From Lentisphaeria bacterium (GTDB taxonomy: Bacteria; Verrucomicrobiota; Lentisphaeria; Oligosphaerales; Oligosphaeraceae), in the NCBI GenBank assembly GCA_024405215.1, contig JAKSPB010000002.1, positions 1 to 64,000 on the forward strand: a DNA stretch of 64,000 nt, written 5' to 3'. The notes under the pieces were generated by a model, which saw nothing but the letters and a program-made list of their open reading frames with translations, did no database searches and was not told where the DNA came from. The position numbers and the translations under genes were made by a program. Shown here one piece after another: positions 31,850-41,300 of the stretch; positions within the stretch are counted from its first letter, which is position 1, and the number at the start of each line of letters is the position of its first letter.

Positions 31850-32998
31850 ATGATGCTTCGTTTTGCGACCCAACGCTATTCCTGCCGGCAGTGCGGACGG
31901 TGCTGCCGCCGGTTCCTGGTGCCCGTCTCTCGCCTGGAAATCGAGGCGATTTCCAAACTCCCCTGGGAAAAGTGCGGCGACCAGCGGGCGCGATGCTATG
32001 ATGTGCTGGGGGGCGCATCTTATCTGAAGAAGAATCCTCAAACGGGGGAATGCGCGTTCCTGGAAAATGGGACGCAATGCCGGATGCACGCGGCTTTCGG
32101 GGGAAAGTGCAAGACCATCTCCTGTCGGGCGTATCCTTTCGAGTTCATGCGGACCTTCGATGACGAAATTACCTGCGCGGTGCGCTTCGACTGCCCGGCT
32201 GTTCAGCAAAACGCAGGAGAAAAGCTCATTGCCTATCGTGGCGACGTGGAGGAACTCCTGACGGATCCGCTCATGCCGTCTTTGGCCGCGCCGGTGAATC
32301 CGCTGCGGATGGACGGCCTGACGCGACAAGCGCTGGAGGCCATCTCGGATTTTCTGAAGGAATCGTTGTTGGCAACGGAGGTGCCGGTTCCTGCCTTGGC
32401 GCTGATGGCTGGACGATTGCAGAAGCTGGGCTGCACTTTCCTCAATGACCTGGAGACGTTAAGGACGGTCCTGCCCTCCATGCGGGAGAAGGCGGCGAAG
32501 GAGGCTGCGGGAATCTTTGAGATTGGTCGGACTTGGCCGGAACGCACGCAATTGCGACGCACCATGCTGGAATGCCTGAAACTGGATCGGCAACTGCCGG
32601 ATTTCTCCCTGGGGTTCCGGATCCGTCAGATGGCACTGGCCGCCGGAATTCTCTGCGGAGGAGGAAATCCCCGGAAGTTCGGGCCGGAACAGCCGTCGGT
32701 TGCCATTCGGCGCGCGAAACTCTTTGACAACGCTTTCTGGAAATGCGAGGCGGATGCCTGGACGACTTACCGGCGGTGCTTGGCCGTGCGCCTGGAGAGC
32801 CGGCAGTTCTTTGCTTCGGCATATTATCAGAAAGGGTTCTTTGAGGGGCTTCAGGCGTTGTTCAATACTTGGAAGCCAGCGATTCTCCTGGCACGGCTCC
32901 ACGCCGCGGAAACGCATCCTGAAGGCATCTGCCGTGAAGATGTGGACTACGCCACGGGATTGCTGGACCACTGCCACGGACGGAGGGTGAAGCTGTGA
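31850..32998 (+). CDS. YkgJ/FliB-type cysteine-cluster protein, 382 aa
   Basis: The N-terminal 125 residues form the domain: CRQCGRCCRRF (about 12-22) gives the CxxCxxCC motif, followed by CAFL, CRMH, CKTISCRAYPF and FDCP, the usual eight-cysteine pattern of the YkgJ family, thought to chelate zinc or an iron-sulfur cluster. The remaining about 250 residues are helical with no recognised domain. Function is unknown across the family. Either ATG (31850 or 31853) could be the start. The gene ends in GTGA, overlapping the ispD start, and opens a four-gene plus-strand operon. Confidence 0.8.
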   Translation: MMLRFATQRYSCRQCGRCCRRFLVPVSRLEIEAISKLPWEKCGDQRARCYDVLGGASYLKKNPQTGECAFLENGTQCRMHAAFGGKCKTISCRAYPFEFMRTFDDEITCAVRFDCPAVQQNAGEKLIAYRGDVEELLTDPLMPSLAAPVNPLRMDGLTRQALEAISDFLKESLLATEVPVPALALMAGRLQKLGCTFLNDLETLRTVLPSMREKAAKEAAGIFEIGRTWPERTQLRRTMLECLKLDRQLPDFSLGFRIRQMALAAGILCGGGNPRKFGPEQPSVAIRRAKLFDNAFWKCEADAWTTYRRCLAVRLESRQFFASAYYQKGFFEGLQALFNTWKPAILLARLHAAETHPEGICREDVDYATGLLDHCHGRRVKL

Positions 32999-33654
32999 GC
33001 GCTCCTATGGACATTGCGGTGCTGGTGGCGGCAGGCGGTTCCGGAACGCGCTTCGGGGGAAATAAGCTCCTGGCGCAATTCCAGGGCGATGTAGTCATAA
33101 CGACCTGCCTGCGGAATTTGAACGGTCCGGGCGTGAAATTCGTGGTGGCGACGAAAACGCCGGAGCTCCTTGCGAAATTCCTTCCGGAGGGCGTGGAGGT
33201 CCTATGGGCGCCCGGCGGGGACTCGCGGACTGCCTCCGTCGGAAATGCGCTGGCGGAATTGCAAAAGTCTGGACCGCTGCCGCCCTTCATCGCGGTGCAT
33301 GACGCCGCGCGACCGCGGGCGACATACGCGCTGTTGCAGCAATGCCGGGAGAGACTTCTGGCGGAAAATGCAGACGGCGTCGTCGCGGCTCATCGCGTGA
33401 CGGATACCATCCACCAGGCCGATGAAACGGGCTGCATCCAGGCAACGCCGCAACGCTCGTTGCTGTGGGCGGCGGAGACGCCGCAGCTTTTCCGGTCGCA
33501 GATTCTCTGTGAGGCCTACCAGGCGTGGAAGAAGGAGGCATTGCCGCCTTCCGATGACGCGGCGCTGGTGCGCGGCGTTTTTCCCCAGAGCCGGATTCTC
33601 ATGTTGGAAAATTCCCAGAACAACCTTAAAATCACCTATCGCCATGACCTTTGA
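32995..33654 (+). CDS. ispD: 2-C-methyl-D-erythritol 4-phosphate cytidylyltransferase
   Basis: 219 aa from a GTG that overlaps the upstream stop (GTGA). The nucleotide-binding loop AAGGSGTRFGGNK (residues 12-24), VHDAARP (101-107), RVTDTI, the WAAETPQLF segment and PSDDAAL, and the C-terminal NNLKIT give the complete IspD pattern. It makes CDP-methylerythritol from CTP and MEP in the non-mevalonate isoprenoid pathway. A common Thr before the late Asp (TDDA) is Ser here. IspF, often adjacent, is not in the window. It overlaps the MFS gene by 11 bases. Confidence 0.93.
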   Translation: MSAPMDIAVLVAAGGSGTRFGGNKLLAQFQGDVVITTCLRNLNGPGVKFVVATKTPELLAKFLPEGVEVLWAPGGDSRTASVGNALAELQKSGPLPPFIAVHDAARPRATYALLQQCRERLLAENADGVVAAHRVTDTIHQADETGCIQATPQRSLLWAAETPQLFRSQILCEAYQAWKKEALPPSDDAALVRGVFPQSRILMLENSQNNLKITYRHDL

Positions 33655-34882
33655 GACAGTAAAACGCGCCGTTGCGTCAAAAAAGGGTTTCTACGCCTTC
33701 CTGGCGACGCTTTTCCTGGGCGCCTTCAATGACAATGTGTCAAAGTTGCTGGTCATCTGCTTTGGCACAGCCATGCTGGGTACGTCGTCCGCCGGCGCAT
33801 CGGCTTATCTTTCCCTGGCTGCCGCGTGCTTTATCTTGCCTTATCTGCTCTTCTCTACGGTCGCCGGCTATCTGGCAGACCGTTTCCGCAAGAAGACCGT
33901 GATGGTCTGGACGAAGGTGGCGGAGATTCTGATCATGCTCATGGGAGTGGCGCTTGCCATGAAAGGAATCGTCTTTGGGCTGATTCTGGTGCTCTTCTGC
34001 ATGGGGGCGCAGAGCGCCTTTTTCTCTCCTGCCAAATACGGCTTCCTGCCGGAGACCCACGAACCGGCACAGCTTCCTGCCGCCAATGGCGCCACTCAGC
34101 TGTGGACTTTCCTGGCCATCATCTTCGGTGGATGGGCGGGCGGCGCGCTGGCGGGCTTCTGCGGAACGGAAAAAGTCGCATGGGGATTTGTCTTCTGTGT
34201 GGCAATTGCCATTCTGGGAACGCTGGCCAGCTTCTGGATCACGCCTACGCTTCGGCAGACTGCTGATTTGAAATTCCAGGTGCGGGATCCCATTCGTCCC
34301 CATTGGCGGACTTTCCGGGAAATCGCGCACGACCGTGTGTTGCTGACGGCCTTTATGGGGAATACGCTTTTCTGGTTCCTGGGGACCATCGCGCAGTTGG
34401 TGCTTGTTCTGCTGGCGAAGGAAACTTTGAATGGTTCAGACGCGTTGGTGGGCAGGCTCCAGGCCGTCCTGGGGTTGGGCATCGGCGTGGGGTGCGTGGT
34501 GGCTGGAAAGATGGGACATGGGAAAATCCCCTATCGGTTGACCATTCCCGGCGGTGCGGCCATGGGCATTGCGCTGTTGTTGCTGGGAGTGGCGGGCAGA
34601 TCGCAGTTCTGCGCCATGTCGCTGCTGTTTCTGACGGGGTTCAGCGGAGGGTTGTTCCAGCTGCCGTTGACGACGGCAATTCAGCAGCGTTCCCCTGAAA
34701 ATGCCCGTGGGCGCTACCTTGCCGCCGGCAATGCGCTGGACTGCATTTCCATGTTGTGCGGGAGCATCCTGCTGTGGCTTCTCCGGACAATCCACATCGG
34801 CCCCCGGGGAATTCTGGCGGTCATGGGCGTGATTCTGCTGGCCGCCATCCTTCCCTTGTATAAGAATCTCCCGCAGGAGTAA
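33644..34882 (+). CDS. MFS transporter, LplT/Aas-type
   Basis: 412 aa from the ATG at 33644; the frame is open upstream only because it shadows ispD. About 11-12 hydrophobic segments are visible. The first, FYAFLATLFLGAFNDNVSKL, has the LGAFNDN phrase typical of the LplT and Aas-associated MFS group, and GYLADRFRKKTVMVWTKVAEI is the MFS loop 2-3 motif. Relatives move lysophospholipids across the inner membrane. In this operon no acyltransferase domain follows, so lysophospholipid flipping is possible but unproven. Overlaps ispD by 11 bases and is followed after 4 bases by the phosphotransferase gene. Confidence 0.8.
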   Translation: MTFETVKRAVASKKGFYAFLATLFLGAFNDNVSKLLVICFGTAMLGTSSAGASAYLSLAAACFILPYLLFSTVAGYLADRFRKKTVMVWTKVAEILIMLMGVALAMKGIVFGLILVLFCMGAQSAFFSPAKYGFLPETHEPAQLPAANGATQLWTFLAIIFGGWAGGALAGFCGTEKVAWGFVFCVAIAILGTLASFWITPTLRQTADLKFQVRDPIRPHWRTFREIAHDRVLLTAFMGNTLFWFLGTIAQLVLVLLAKETLNGSDALVGRLQAVLGLGIGVGCVVAGKMGHGKIPYRLTIPGGAAMGIALLLLGVAGRSQFCAMSLLFLTGFSGGLFQLPLTTAIQQRSPENARGRYLAAGNALDCISMLCGSILLWLLRTIHIGPRGILAVMGVILLAAILPLYKNLPQE

Positions 34883-34886
34883 AACG

Positions 34887-35840
34887 ATGGAGTCTTTGTT
34901 GGAACGTCTTCCCGCCATTTTCGCCAAATGGGGTTTTGAACTGAAATGCTGCCATCCGGAACTGTCGATTGCCGGCAGTCCGGAACGGGCGTTGAAACGG
35001 GAAATCCTCGAGGATTCCCATGGGGAGCTTTTCGTGCTGGAACAGCTTCCGCTGGCAAATCGCGAGATCCGGGAAGCACAGGCACGTTGCCAGCGTTTTC
35101 TGGTGGAGCAGGGCATGGAGGGCGTCTCTCCGTGGCTTTCCCCGGTGCCTGGAAGTTTTGGCGTGGAATGCGAGGGATTTTTTTGGCAGTTGCGACATTG
35201 GAGCAAAGGCGTTGCTTTGCCTCGGGAGACGTATGCCCTGGAGGCCTGGCGCGGCGAGGCCACGGCGCAGTTCCTCTTGAATTTGCGGAAGTGTTCCGAT
35301 TCGGAGGCGATGCCGGGAAGGGGCGGACGTGTCTTTACGCTGATGCACTACATCGGGCATCTGATGACCCATTTCCAGCGACAGCTTTCTGCATTGGTCA
35401 CCGACATGAAACCCATGGTGGCGGAATTGCGGGAATATCATGATTACGAGCGCACGGCCCAGGGAAGATTTTGCCACGGCGATCTCCATCCCGGAAATAT
35501 CATCTGGGGAGAGCGGAAAATTCAGACTGTCATTGACTGGGAGTTCTGCGGACCGAAGCCTGCCGCATACGACTTGGCAAATTTGCTGGGCTGCCTGGGG
35601 ATGGACGATCCAGCCTTCTTGACAGGGCCATACGCCATGACCTGCATCCAGGCTTTGCGAAAGGGGGCTTTCCTGACGGAGGAGGAATGGCATTTTCTGC
35701 CGGATCAGATCGCCGCGCTTCGGTTCGGATGGATGCGGGAATGGGTGGCGCGCAAGGACAAGCCCATGATTAGCCAGGAACTGGATTTCATTTGGCTGAT
35801 CCTCGATAACCGTGAACTTCTTCGGCAGAAGTGGAGGTAG
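34887..35840 (+). CDS. APH-fold phosphotransferase, unknown substrate
   Basis: 317 aa. The Brenner-type catalytic loop CHGDLHPGNIIW (about residues 197-208) and the metal site VIDWEFCGPKPAAYDLANLLG (about 216-236) identify the aminoglycoside phosphotransferase/choline kinase fold with catalytic Asp and metal Asp intact. The N-terminal lobe is diverged and the substrate cannot be told; such kinases act on sugars, choline, homoserine or antibiotics. It starts 4 bases after the MFS stop, last gene of the ykgJ-ispD-MFS operon, and converges with epmA. It is not closely similar to the NahK-like kinase at 418-1560. Confidence 0.82.
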   Translation: MESLLERLPAIFAKWGFELKCCHPELSIAGSPERALKREILEDSHGELFVLEQLPLANREIREAQARCQRFLVEQGMEGVSPWLSPVPGSFGVECEGFFWQLRHWSKGVALPRETYALEAWRGEATAQFLLNLRKCSDSEAMPGRGGRVFTLMHYIGHLMTHFQRQLSALVTDMKPMVAELREYHDYERTAQGRFCHGDLHPGNIIWGERKIQTVIDWEFCGPKPAAYDLANLLGCLGMDDPAFLTGPYAMTCIQALRKGAFLTEEEWHFLPDQIAALRFGWMREWVARKDKPMISQELDFIWLILDNRELLRQKWR

Positions 35841-35861
35841 GGGCTTGGAACGCCTGGAATC

Positions 35862-36818
35862 CTAGAACGCCTTTACCTCCGCGATGTCGTCGGCATTGGC
35901 CAGCACCATGGCCAGGCGGTCCAGGCCGATGGCGGTTCCCGCGCAGAGGGGGAAGCCATTCCACATGGCGTTCATGAATGGCTGGTCCATGGGATATACG
36001 GGGCGGTTGTCTGCGGCGCGCAGGTCTGCCGTGGCCAGGAAGCGTCGCTCCTGTTCGGGGGGGTCCGCCAGTTCCGTGCAGGCATTGCCGATTTCCAGGC
36101 CGGCCACATAGAGCTCCCAGCGCGCGACGAAGCCTGGCTTGCCGTGAAGGGCGGCGGAAAGGCCACTGCATTCCATGGGATATTCTGTCAGGAATAACGG
36201 TGCGCCGTTGCCCAGGTGGGGTTCCACTTCCGTGCAGAGGACCAACTCGAATTTCCCCTCGTCAATGGCTTGTCTCAGGGAGATGCTTGCGTAGCGCCCG
36301 AAAGCCTCGCTGACTGTCAGGCGCGGCCATTCGCCAGAGAAGTCGATGCTCTGTCCGCGGAAGGGGATTGTCTTCTGTCCGGGGTTGGTGGCTTCCAAAG
36401 CCGCTGCCACCATTCCCTGCGCATCCGCCATCAGGTCCGTCCAACTGCCTTGCAGACGGTACCATTCCAGCATGGTGAACTCTTCGCGATGGTGGTCGCC
36501 GGATTCGCCGAAACGAAAACAAGGACCGATTTCAAAAATGCGCGGATAGCCTGCGGCAAGCAGGCGCTTGAGGTGGAGTTCAGGACTGGTGCGAAGCCAC
36601 ATCCCCTTGCCCGACTCTACTGCGTCGATATAATCTTCCAGGGCAGGCGCCGGCAGACGGACCGGTGATTCCACTTCCAAAAAGTCTTCCCTGGCGAACC
36701 ATTGCCGCAACGCGGACATCATGGCGGCGCGCTTGCGGAGATTGCCTTGGAGGTTTTGCAGGCGTTTTGCGTCTTGCTTTGCGGCATCCAGGTCACGGTC
36801 AAAGGACAGGGTTGGCAT
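35862..36818 (-). CDS. epmA: EF-P lysine ligase-like protein (EpmA/GenX/PoxA)
   Basis: 318 aa from the ATG at 36818; the frame extends upstream only into the tRNA terminator. It is a class II lysyl-tRNA-synthetase catalytic core without the N-terminal anticodon-binding domain: motif 1 FLEVESPVRL, motif 2 FRFGESGDHHREEFTMLEWY, motif 3 GTAIGLDRLAMVLANADDI, and the size of EpmA (about 325 aa). EpmA attaches beta-lysine to elongation factor P to help translate polyproline. Neither efp nor epmB is in this window. It is encoded just downstream of a tRNA-Lys on the same strand, but separated by a terminator. Confidence 0.85.
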   Translation of the reverse strand: MPTLSFDRDLDAAKQDAKRLQNLQGNLRKRAAMMSALRQWFAREDFLEVESPVRLPAPALEDYIDAVESGKGMWLRTSPELHLKRLLAAGYPRIFEIGPCFRFGESGDHHREEFTMLEWYRLQGSWTDLMADAQGMVAAALEATNPGQKTIPFRGQSIDFSGEWPRLTVSEAFGRYASISLRQAIDEGKFELVLCTEVEPHLGNGAPLFLTEYPMECSGLSAALHGKPGFVARWELYVAGLEIGNACTELADPPEQERRFLATADLRAADNRPVYPMDQPFMNAMWNGFPLCAGTAIGLDRLAMVLANADDIAEVKAF

Positions 36819-36880
36819 AATCTTCGAGGAAATTGCAGAATCACTGGGCTGGGGCAATCCCCAAAGTCCCTTCGGAAAAC

Positions 36881-36910
36881 AAAAAAGCCGTTGCAGTACT
36901 TGCAACGGCC
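36881..36910 (-). terminator. Rho-independent terminator after tRNA-Lys
   Basis: On the minus strand GGCCGTTGCA and TGCAACGGC pair around AGTAC and are followed by six T residues. It lies a few bases after the encoded CCA of the tRNA. Confidence 0.9.
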
Positions 36911-36915
36911 TGAAA

Positions 36916-36991
<76 letters not shown>

Positions 36992-37085
36992 TTGATTTTC
37001 GGAACGGCCCTAAAGATAATGCGCTTTTCGGGAATTGCAAGCGCGCTGGCTCTTTTTTTTGAAATATTCTGTGTTTTTTTGCCGG

Positions 37086-37130
37086 ATCCGTCCGATCCGT
37101 CCGCCAGTTCCGACCCGTCCGCCAAGTCCG
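37086..37130. repeat. Degenerate 9-bp tandem array, 5 units
   Basis: Five 9-bp units ending in TCCG: ATCCGTCCG twice, then CCAGTTCCG, ACCCGTCCG and CCAAGTCCG. Read on the minus strand the units become GTCGGACNN-like, the same theme as the array at 1-117 but in the opposite orientation. It sits between tRNA-Lys and the recombinase gene. Confidence 0.75.
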
Positions 37131-37154
37131 ACAAAAAGGGATATCTTATCCACC

Positions 37155-38069
37155 ATGCGTGAATCCTCCCTGCCACATCTTGTTGAGTTTCTGGAATACC
37201 TCGCCTTGGAGCGCGGACTTTCCCGGAAGACTTTGTCCGCCTACCGGAACGATCTGAATCTTTTCGGCGAATTCCTGAAGAAGGCGGAAATCTCGGATGT
37301 TTCCGCCATAACCCGTGAACACATCCGTGAATTTCTGCAGGAGGAGCAGGGGAGGGGGATGGCGGAGAAATCCCTGGCGCGGGAGCTGGTCTCCGTCAAG
37401 GCGTTCTTCCGCTATCTTGCTGTGGCGCATTTGCGGGACGACGACATCGCGGAAGTGATGACGTCGCCCAAGTTGCCTGCGGTCGTTCCGGAGTGTCTCT
37501 CGGTGGAGGAGGTCACGGCATTGCTGGCTGCCTACGACAACCCTCCGGAAGAGAAACTCCGTCCTCGCTATCTGCGGAACCGCGCCGCGCTGGCCGTTCT
37601 CTATGCGACAGGGATTCGTGTCTCGGAACTTTGTGACTTGCGCGTGGCGGGCATTGATTTCCAGAACGGGCTCATGCGGGTACGGGGAAAGGGCGACAAG
37701 GAGCGCATGGTGCCTTTCGATCTTCATGCCGCCGAGGCCATGCAGGACTATCTTCGCGACGGCAGGCCTGCGCTGGATCTATCGGGACGAGCTCCCTATC
37801 TTATGTTGAATCTCCATGGCGAACGCATGGACCGCCGCTTGATGTGGCAGGTGGTGGAAGAGGCGGGAAAGGCGGTCGGCATCACACGGTCGATTCATCC
37901 GCATCTGCTCCGCCATTCCTTCGCAACGCACCTTCTGGCCAACGGCGCGGATCTCCGGGCCATCCAGGAATTGCTCGGCCATGCCAGCATCGATACTACG
38001 CAGGTCTATCTGACGGCGGATACCTCGAGAATTGCACAGACTTTTCGGAAATTCCATCCCAGGGCCTAA
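37155..38069 (+). CDS. xerD: Tyrosine recombinase XerC/XerD
   Basis: 304 aa from the ATG at 37155; earlier in-frame starts run through the 9-bp array and tRNA flank. The N-terminal SAM-like DNA-binding domain has FLEYLALERGLSRKTLSAYRNDL. The catalytic domain retains all residues: Arg155 in TGIRVSEL, Lys in the GKGDKER hairpin, His250-x-x-Arg253 in HPHLLRHSFATH, His276 in ELLGHASI and the nucleophile Tyr285 in TTQVYL. It should resolve chromosome dimers at dif; an integrase of a mobile element is less likely because length and sequence fit the housekeeping Xer group. XerC versus XerD cannot be settled without phylogeny. Confidence 0.88.
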   Translation: MRESSLPHLVEFLEYLALERGLSRKTLSAYRNDLNLFGEFLKKAEISDVSAITREHIREFLQEEQGRGMAEKSLARELVSVKAFFRYLAVAHLRDDDIAEVMTSPKLPAVVPECLSVEEVTALLAAYDNPPEEKLRPRYLRNRAALAVLYATGIRVSELCDLRVAGIDFQNGLMRVRGKGDKERMVPFDLHAAEAMQDYLRDGRPALDLSGRAPYLMLNLHGERMDRRLMWQVVEEAGKAVGITRSIHPHLLRHSFATHLLANGADLRAIQELLGHASIDTTQVYLTADTSRIAQTFRKFHPRA

Positions 38070-38373
38070 GAGGACAATGGAAAAGGGAGGGGAGTTCAAA
38101 ATCTTTGGAAAAAATGTTCCCAGAGGTTTTTTTTGTGTGCCGTTGTGGGTAAATACGGTTTTTTTTTTCATTATGAATTAGCAAATTCGGGAAAATGGGT
38201 TATTGTGTAAGATTGCATTCTTGGACTCTTTTCGGGCGTACCGTGTCTGCATGGCATGGCGCCTTGCCTTTGCGCATTCCCTGGAAAAAAGTCCGACATA
38301 CGTTTTTGGATTATCATAAGTAATTCTGTTAGTAATAATTGTGTTAAAACTCAAAACACTGGGAGTACCGAAG
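38070..38373. other. AT-rich intergenic region before the giant protease gene
   Basis: 304 bases with no gene. Near the recombinase end is a weak terminator (38140-38168). The remainder is AT-rich and likely carries the promoter of the 16.7-kb gene, but I could not fix -35/-10 boxes. GGGAG at 38360-38364 serves as ribosome-binding site for the ATG at 38374. Confidence 0.5.
38140..38168 (+). terminator. Weak terminator after xerD
   Basis: GCCGT and ACGG(T) form a short stem around a ~11-base loop, followed by a run of ten T residues (38159-38168). The stem is short but the T-run is strong. Confidence 0.4.
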
Positions 38374-41300
38374 ATGCTGAAACGAATCGTGCGTCTTAGT
38401 CTCATGGCATTCGCGCTGGTGATCGGCGTGAATCTCTCTGGTGCCTCTGTCGATCAGGACACCGCCCGGCTCTTTGCCGAAAACTGGCTTTCCGCCGGTT
38501 CCAACCCCATCGTCGCCGATGGAATCGCCCGCGAGGCAGCCGCCACGGTGGCGGTCGCCAATGGCGGGACCGTCCTGGCCTACGGCGTGAACTTCGCCCC
38601 CAAGGGTTTCGTCGTCGTGGCCGCCGATGACCGCATCGCTCCCGTCGTCTCCTACAGCGCCGACGGCGAGTTCCAGGATGACGCAGCCAGCCCCATGCAC
38701 GCCCTGCTGGTGGCCGACCTCTCCAACCGCCTGGCTGTCGCCGAGGCCGAAGCCCCCGCTTCCGCCATCCGCGCAGCCGCCGATCTTCCCGAATACTACC
38801 AGGGAAATCTGGCGCAGTGGAACCAGTACCTTAATAAAGGGACTCGTGCGCAAGGCACATACGCCTTGAACGACGTCCGCGTCCCCTCCCTGGTCAAGAC
38901 CCAGTGGAGTCAGAACAGCGCAGGCAGCATTCCCGTCTATTACAACTACTACTGCCCCACCAAGACGACAACGGGCTTTGCCATCGTTCCCGGCGATGCC
39001 AACAACGCCGTCACCGGCTGCTCCGTGACTGCCGTCGCGCAGATCCTCCGCTATTATGAGTGGCCCCAGGACCGTATCGGCCAGCAATACGGCAAAGTTA
39101 CCATCGGCTATGAGACGACTGGGCCGTATGCCCGACGCAGCGTCACCTATTATCTGCGTGGCGGCGATGACAACGGCGGCGCCTACGAGTGGGACAAGAT
39201 GCTCTACACTCCCGGACTTCCCAGCACGGATCCCAACTATCAGGAAACCACTGACGAAAACATCAAGGCGACTGCCCGACTGATGGCTGACGTGGGTATT
39301 CTAAATCACGTGACCTATTTCCAAGACGACAAGGGACAGACCAGCGGAAACGCATCTCCCTCCGACCTCATGAACAAGCTGCACTACCTGAATGTGGCCG
39401 GCGGCGATTCCAACGGGCTGCTTGGCGTTCTGGCAGACTTGGATGCCCATCGTCCCTTCTATGTTTCCATTTCCTGCCCGATTCCCGACAGCGACGGACA
39501 CGCCATTGTCGGTGACGGCTACGGCTATATGGACGGTCGTCTCTATGTCCACCTGAATCTGGGCTGGGGCTATGCCAATGGCGGCAACAACAACGCCTGG
39601 TACAATACCGACGAGCATTTCAACACCGGCGACAGCCTCTGGAGTTCCAGTGTCAGCTGGACAGGCGCCCACAACTTCTACCGCCAGTATCTGCAGAAGA
39701 ACGAAAGCAAGGGCGGTCGTATCATCTCCGGTCGTGTGACCGATGCCAACGGCCAGCCCGTCTATGGCGTGAAAGCCTCCATCCGCAAGAAGGGCGCGAG
39801 CGAAACCTTCCTGACCATGCTTGCTTGGGATGATCCCGTCGAGTGCACGGAATACGAGGCGTTCAAAGGCGTGAAGGTCGATGCCCATGCGCAGATCGAC
39901 GCAGCCGCCCAGAGTGTTGCTGGCGGCCTGGCTTCTGCCGAAAACGGCTCCGTCCTCGGCTTCGGCCCTGGATTCTACCGCAACTGCACGGATGCCCAGG
40001 GTATTTGGGCCATTGACAAGGTCGCAGCCGGCGACTATGAAATCGTCCTGGAGAAGGACGGCTATGTTTTCCTCGGCGTCACGGATGTCACCGTTAAGAG
40101 CAACGCCAACCAGTGGGGTCTGAATTTCATCGCGGTTCCCGAGGCCATCGGCGCCCTGGAGTTCGACAGCTGGTGGATCGAGGATGGCAAGGCCTATCTG
40201 AAGTTCAACCGCGCGGTCGGCGCAGTCAAGGCTGATCTTTCCAAGATCACGATCGGCGGTGTGGCGCTTACTTCTGCCAACGCCGCCATTTCCGCCAACA
40301 GCGACACCATCGTCATCGACTTGAGTGACCTTAGCGTTTCCGGCAATCTGGCCATTGCCCCTGGATTCCTCTATTACGATATGAACGGCGGTTACGCAAC
40401 CGAAAAGACCAACCGCCAAGGCAATGTCCTGATCGCGCCTGTCGTCGATGGCGAGGCCGAGGGTTCTTCCGTTGCCAGCAAGGTGGTCGCAATCACCCGT
40501 GACGGTGATTTCGAGACTACCGACAGCGTCCTCTCCTGGACGGTCGGCGGTGATTTCTCCGGCCTGAAGGCTTCCGATTTCCAGGTGACGGTTTTCGACA
40601 GCTACAAGGGGTCCGAGGGAAGCTTCGAGGCCGTTGCCGGCGCCACTCTTCCCAAGGCCGTGATTGGCGACTGGGATGCCAGCAATGGCAAGCTGACCGT
40701 AAATGTTGGCGAGGGCGTGGGTTTCGTCCGCGTGGACTACATCCCTGCCGATCTGGCTGCCGACGCGGCTTTCGTTGCCGGCGAAGTCTATCGCGTGAAC
40801 AACCAGGCTCCTCGCCTGCTGACTGCCGAAATCAAGACGAACAACGATTATGAGGACAACGGCTATGTGGTCCTGACCTTCAACAAGCCCGTCGGCGGAA
40901 AGGCCGGCGCCGCTCCCAGCGCGAATGACTTCTATGTCCTGCTGAACCGCAACGGCGGCACCGCTTCCAAGGTGCGTGTCTTGGCCATCACGGACGCTGC
41001 GGGCGAGGTCCTGGACGGTCCTGCCAGCGTCTTCCGCGTCTATCTGGATGTGGAGTCCATCGCCGACGACGTCTACGCGCCTTCCGGTGTCGAGACCATC
41101 GAAATCAAGCCCTACGCCAATTCCCTCTTCGATGCAAATGGCAATGCCGTCGCAGAAGGCTGCACCAGCGGCGAACTCCCCCTGCTGGACTTCATGGGCT
41201 TCTACATCGCCAACGGCAGTATCGCTCCGGACAATGGCTCCTTGACGATCCGCTTCTCCCGCCGTGTCCTCGGAAACGACGACACCATCTGGGATTTCGG

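Noticed and set aside
29128-31851. A 907-codon minus-strand frame across malic enzyme and serS
   Set aside because: It spans two well-identified housekeeping genes and their spacer on the opposite strand and has no recognisable domain.
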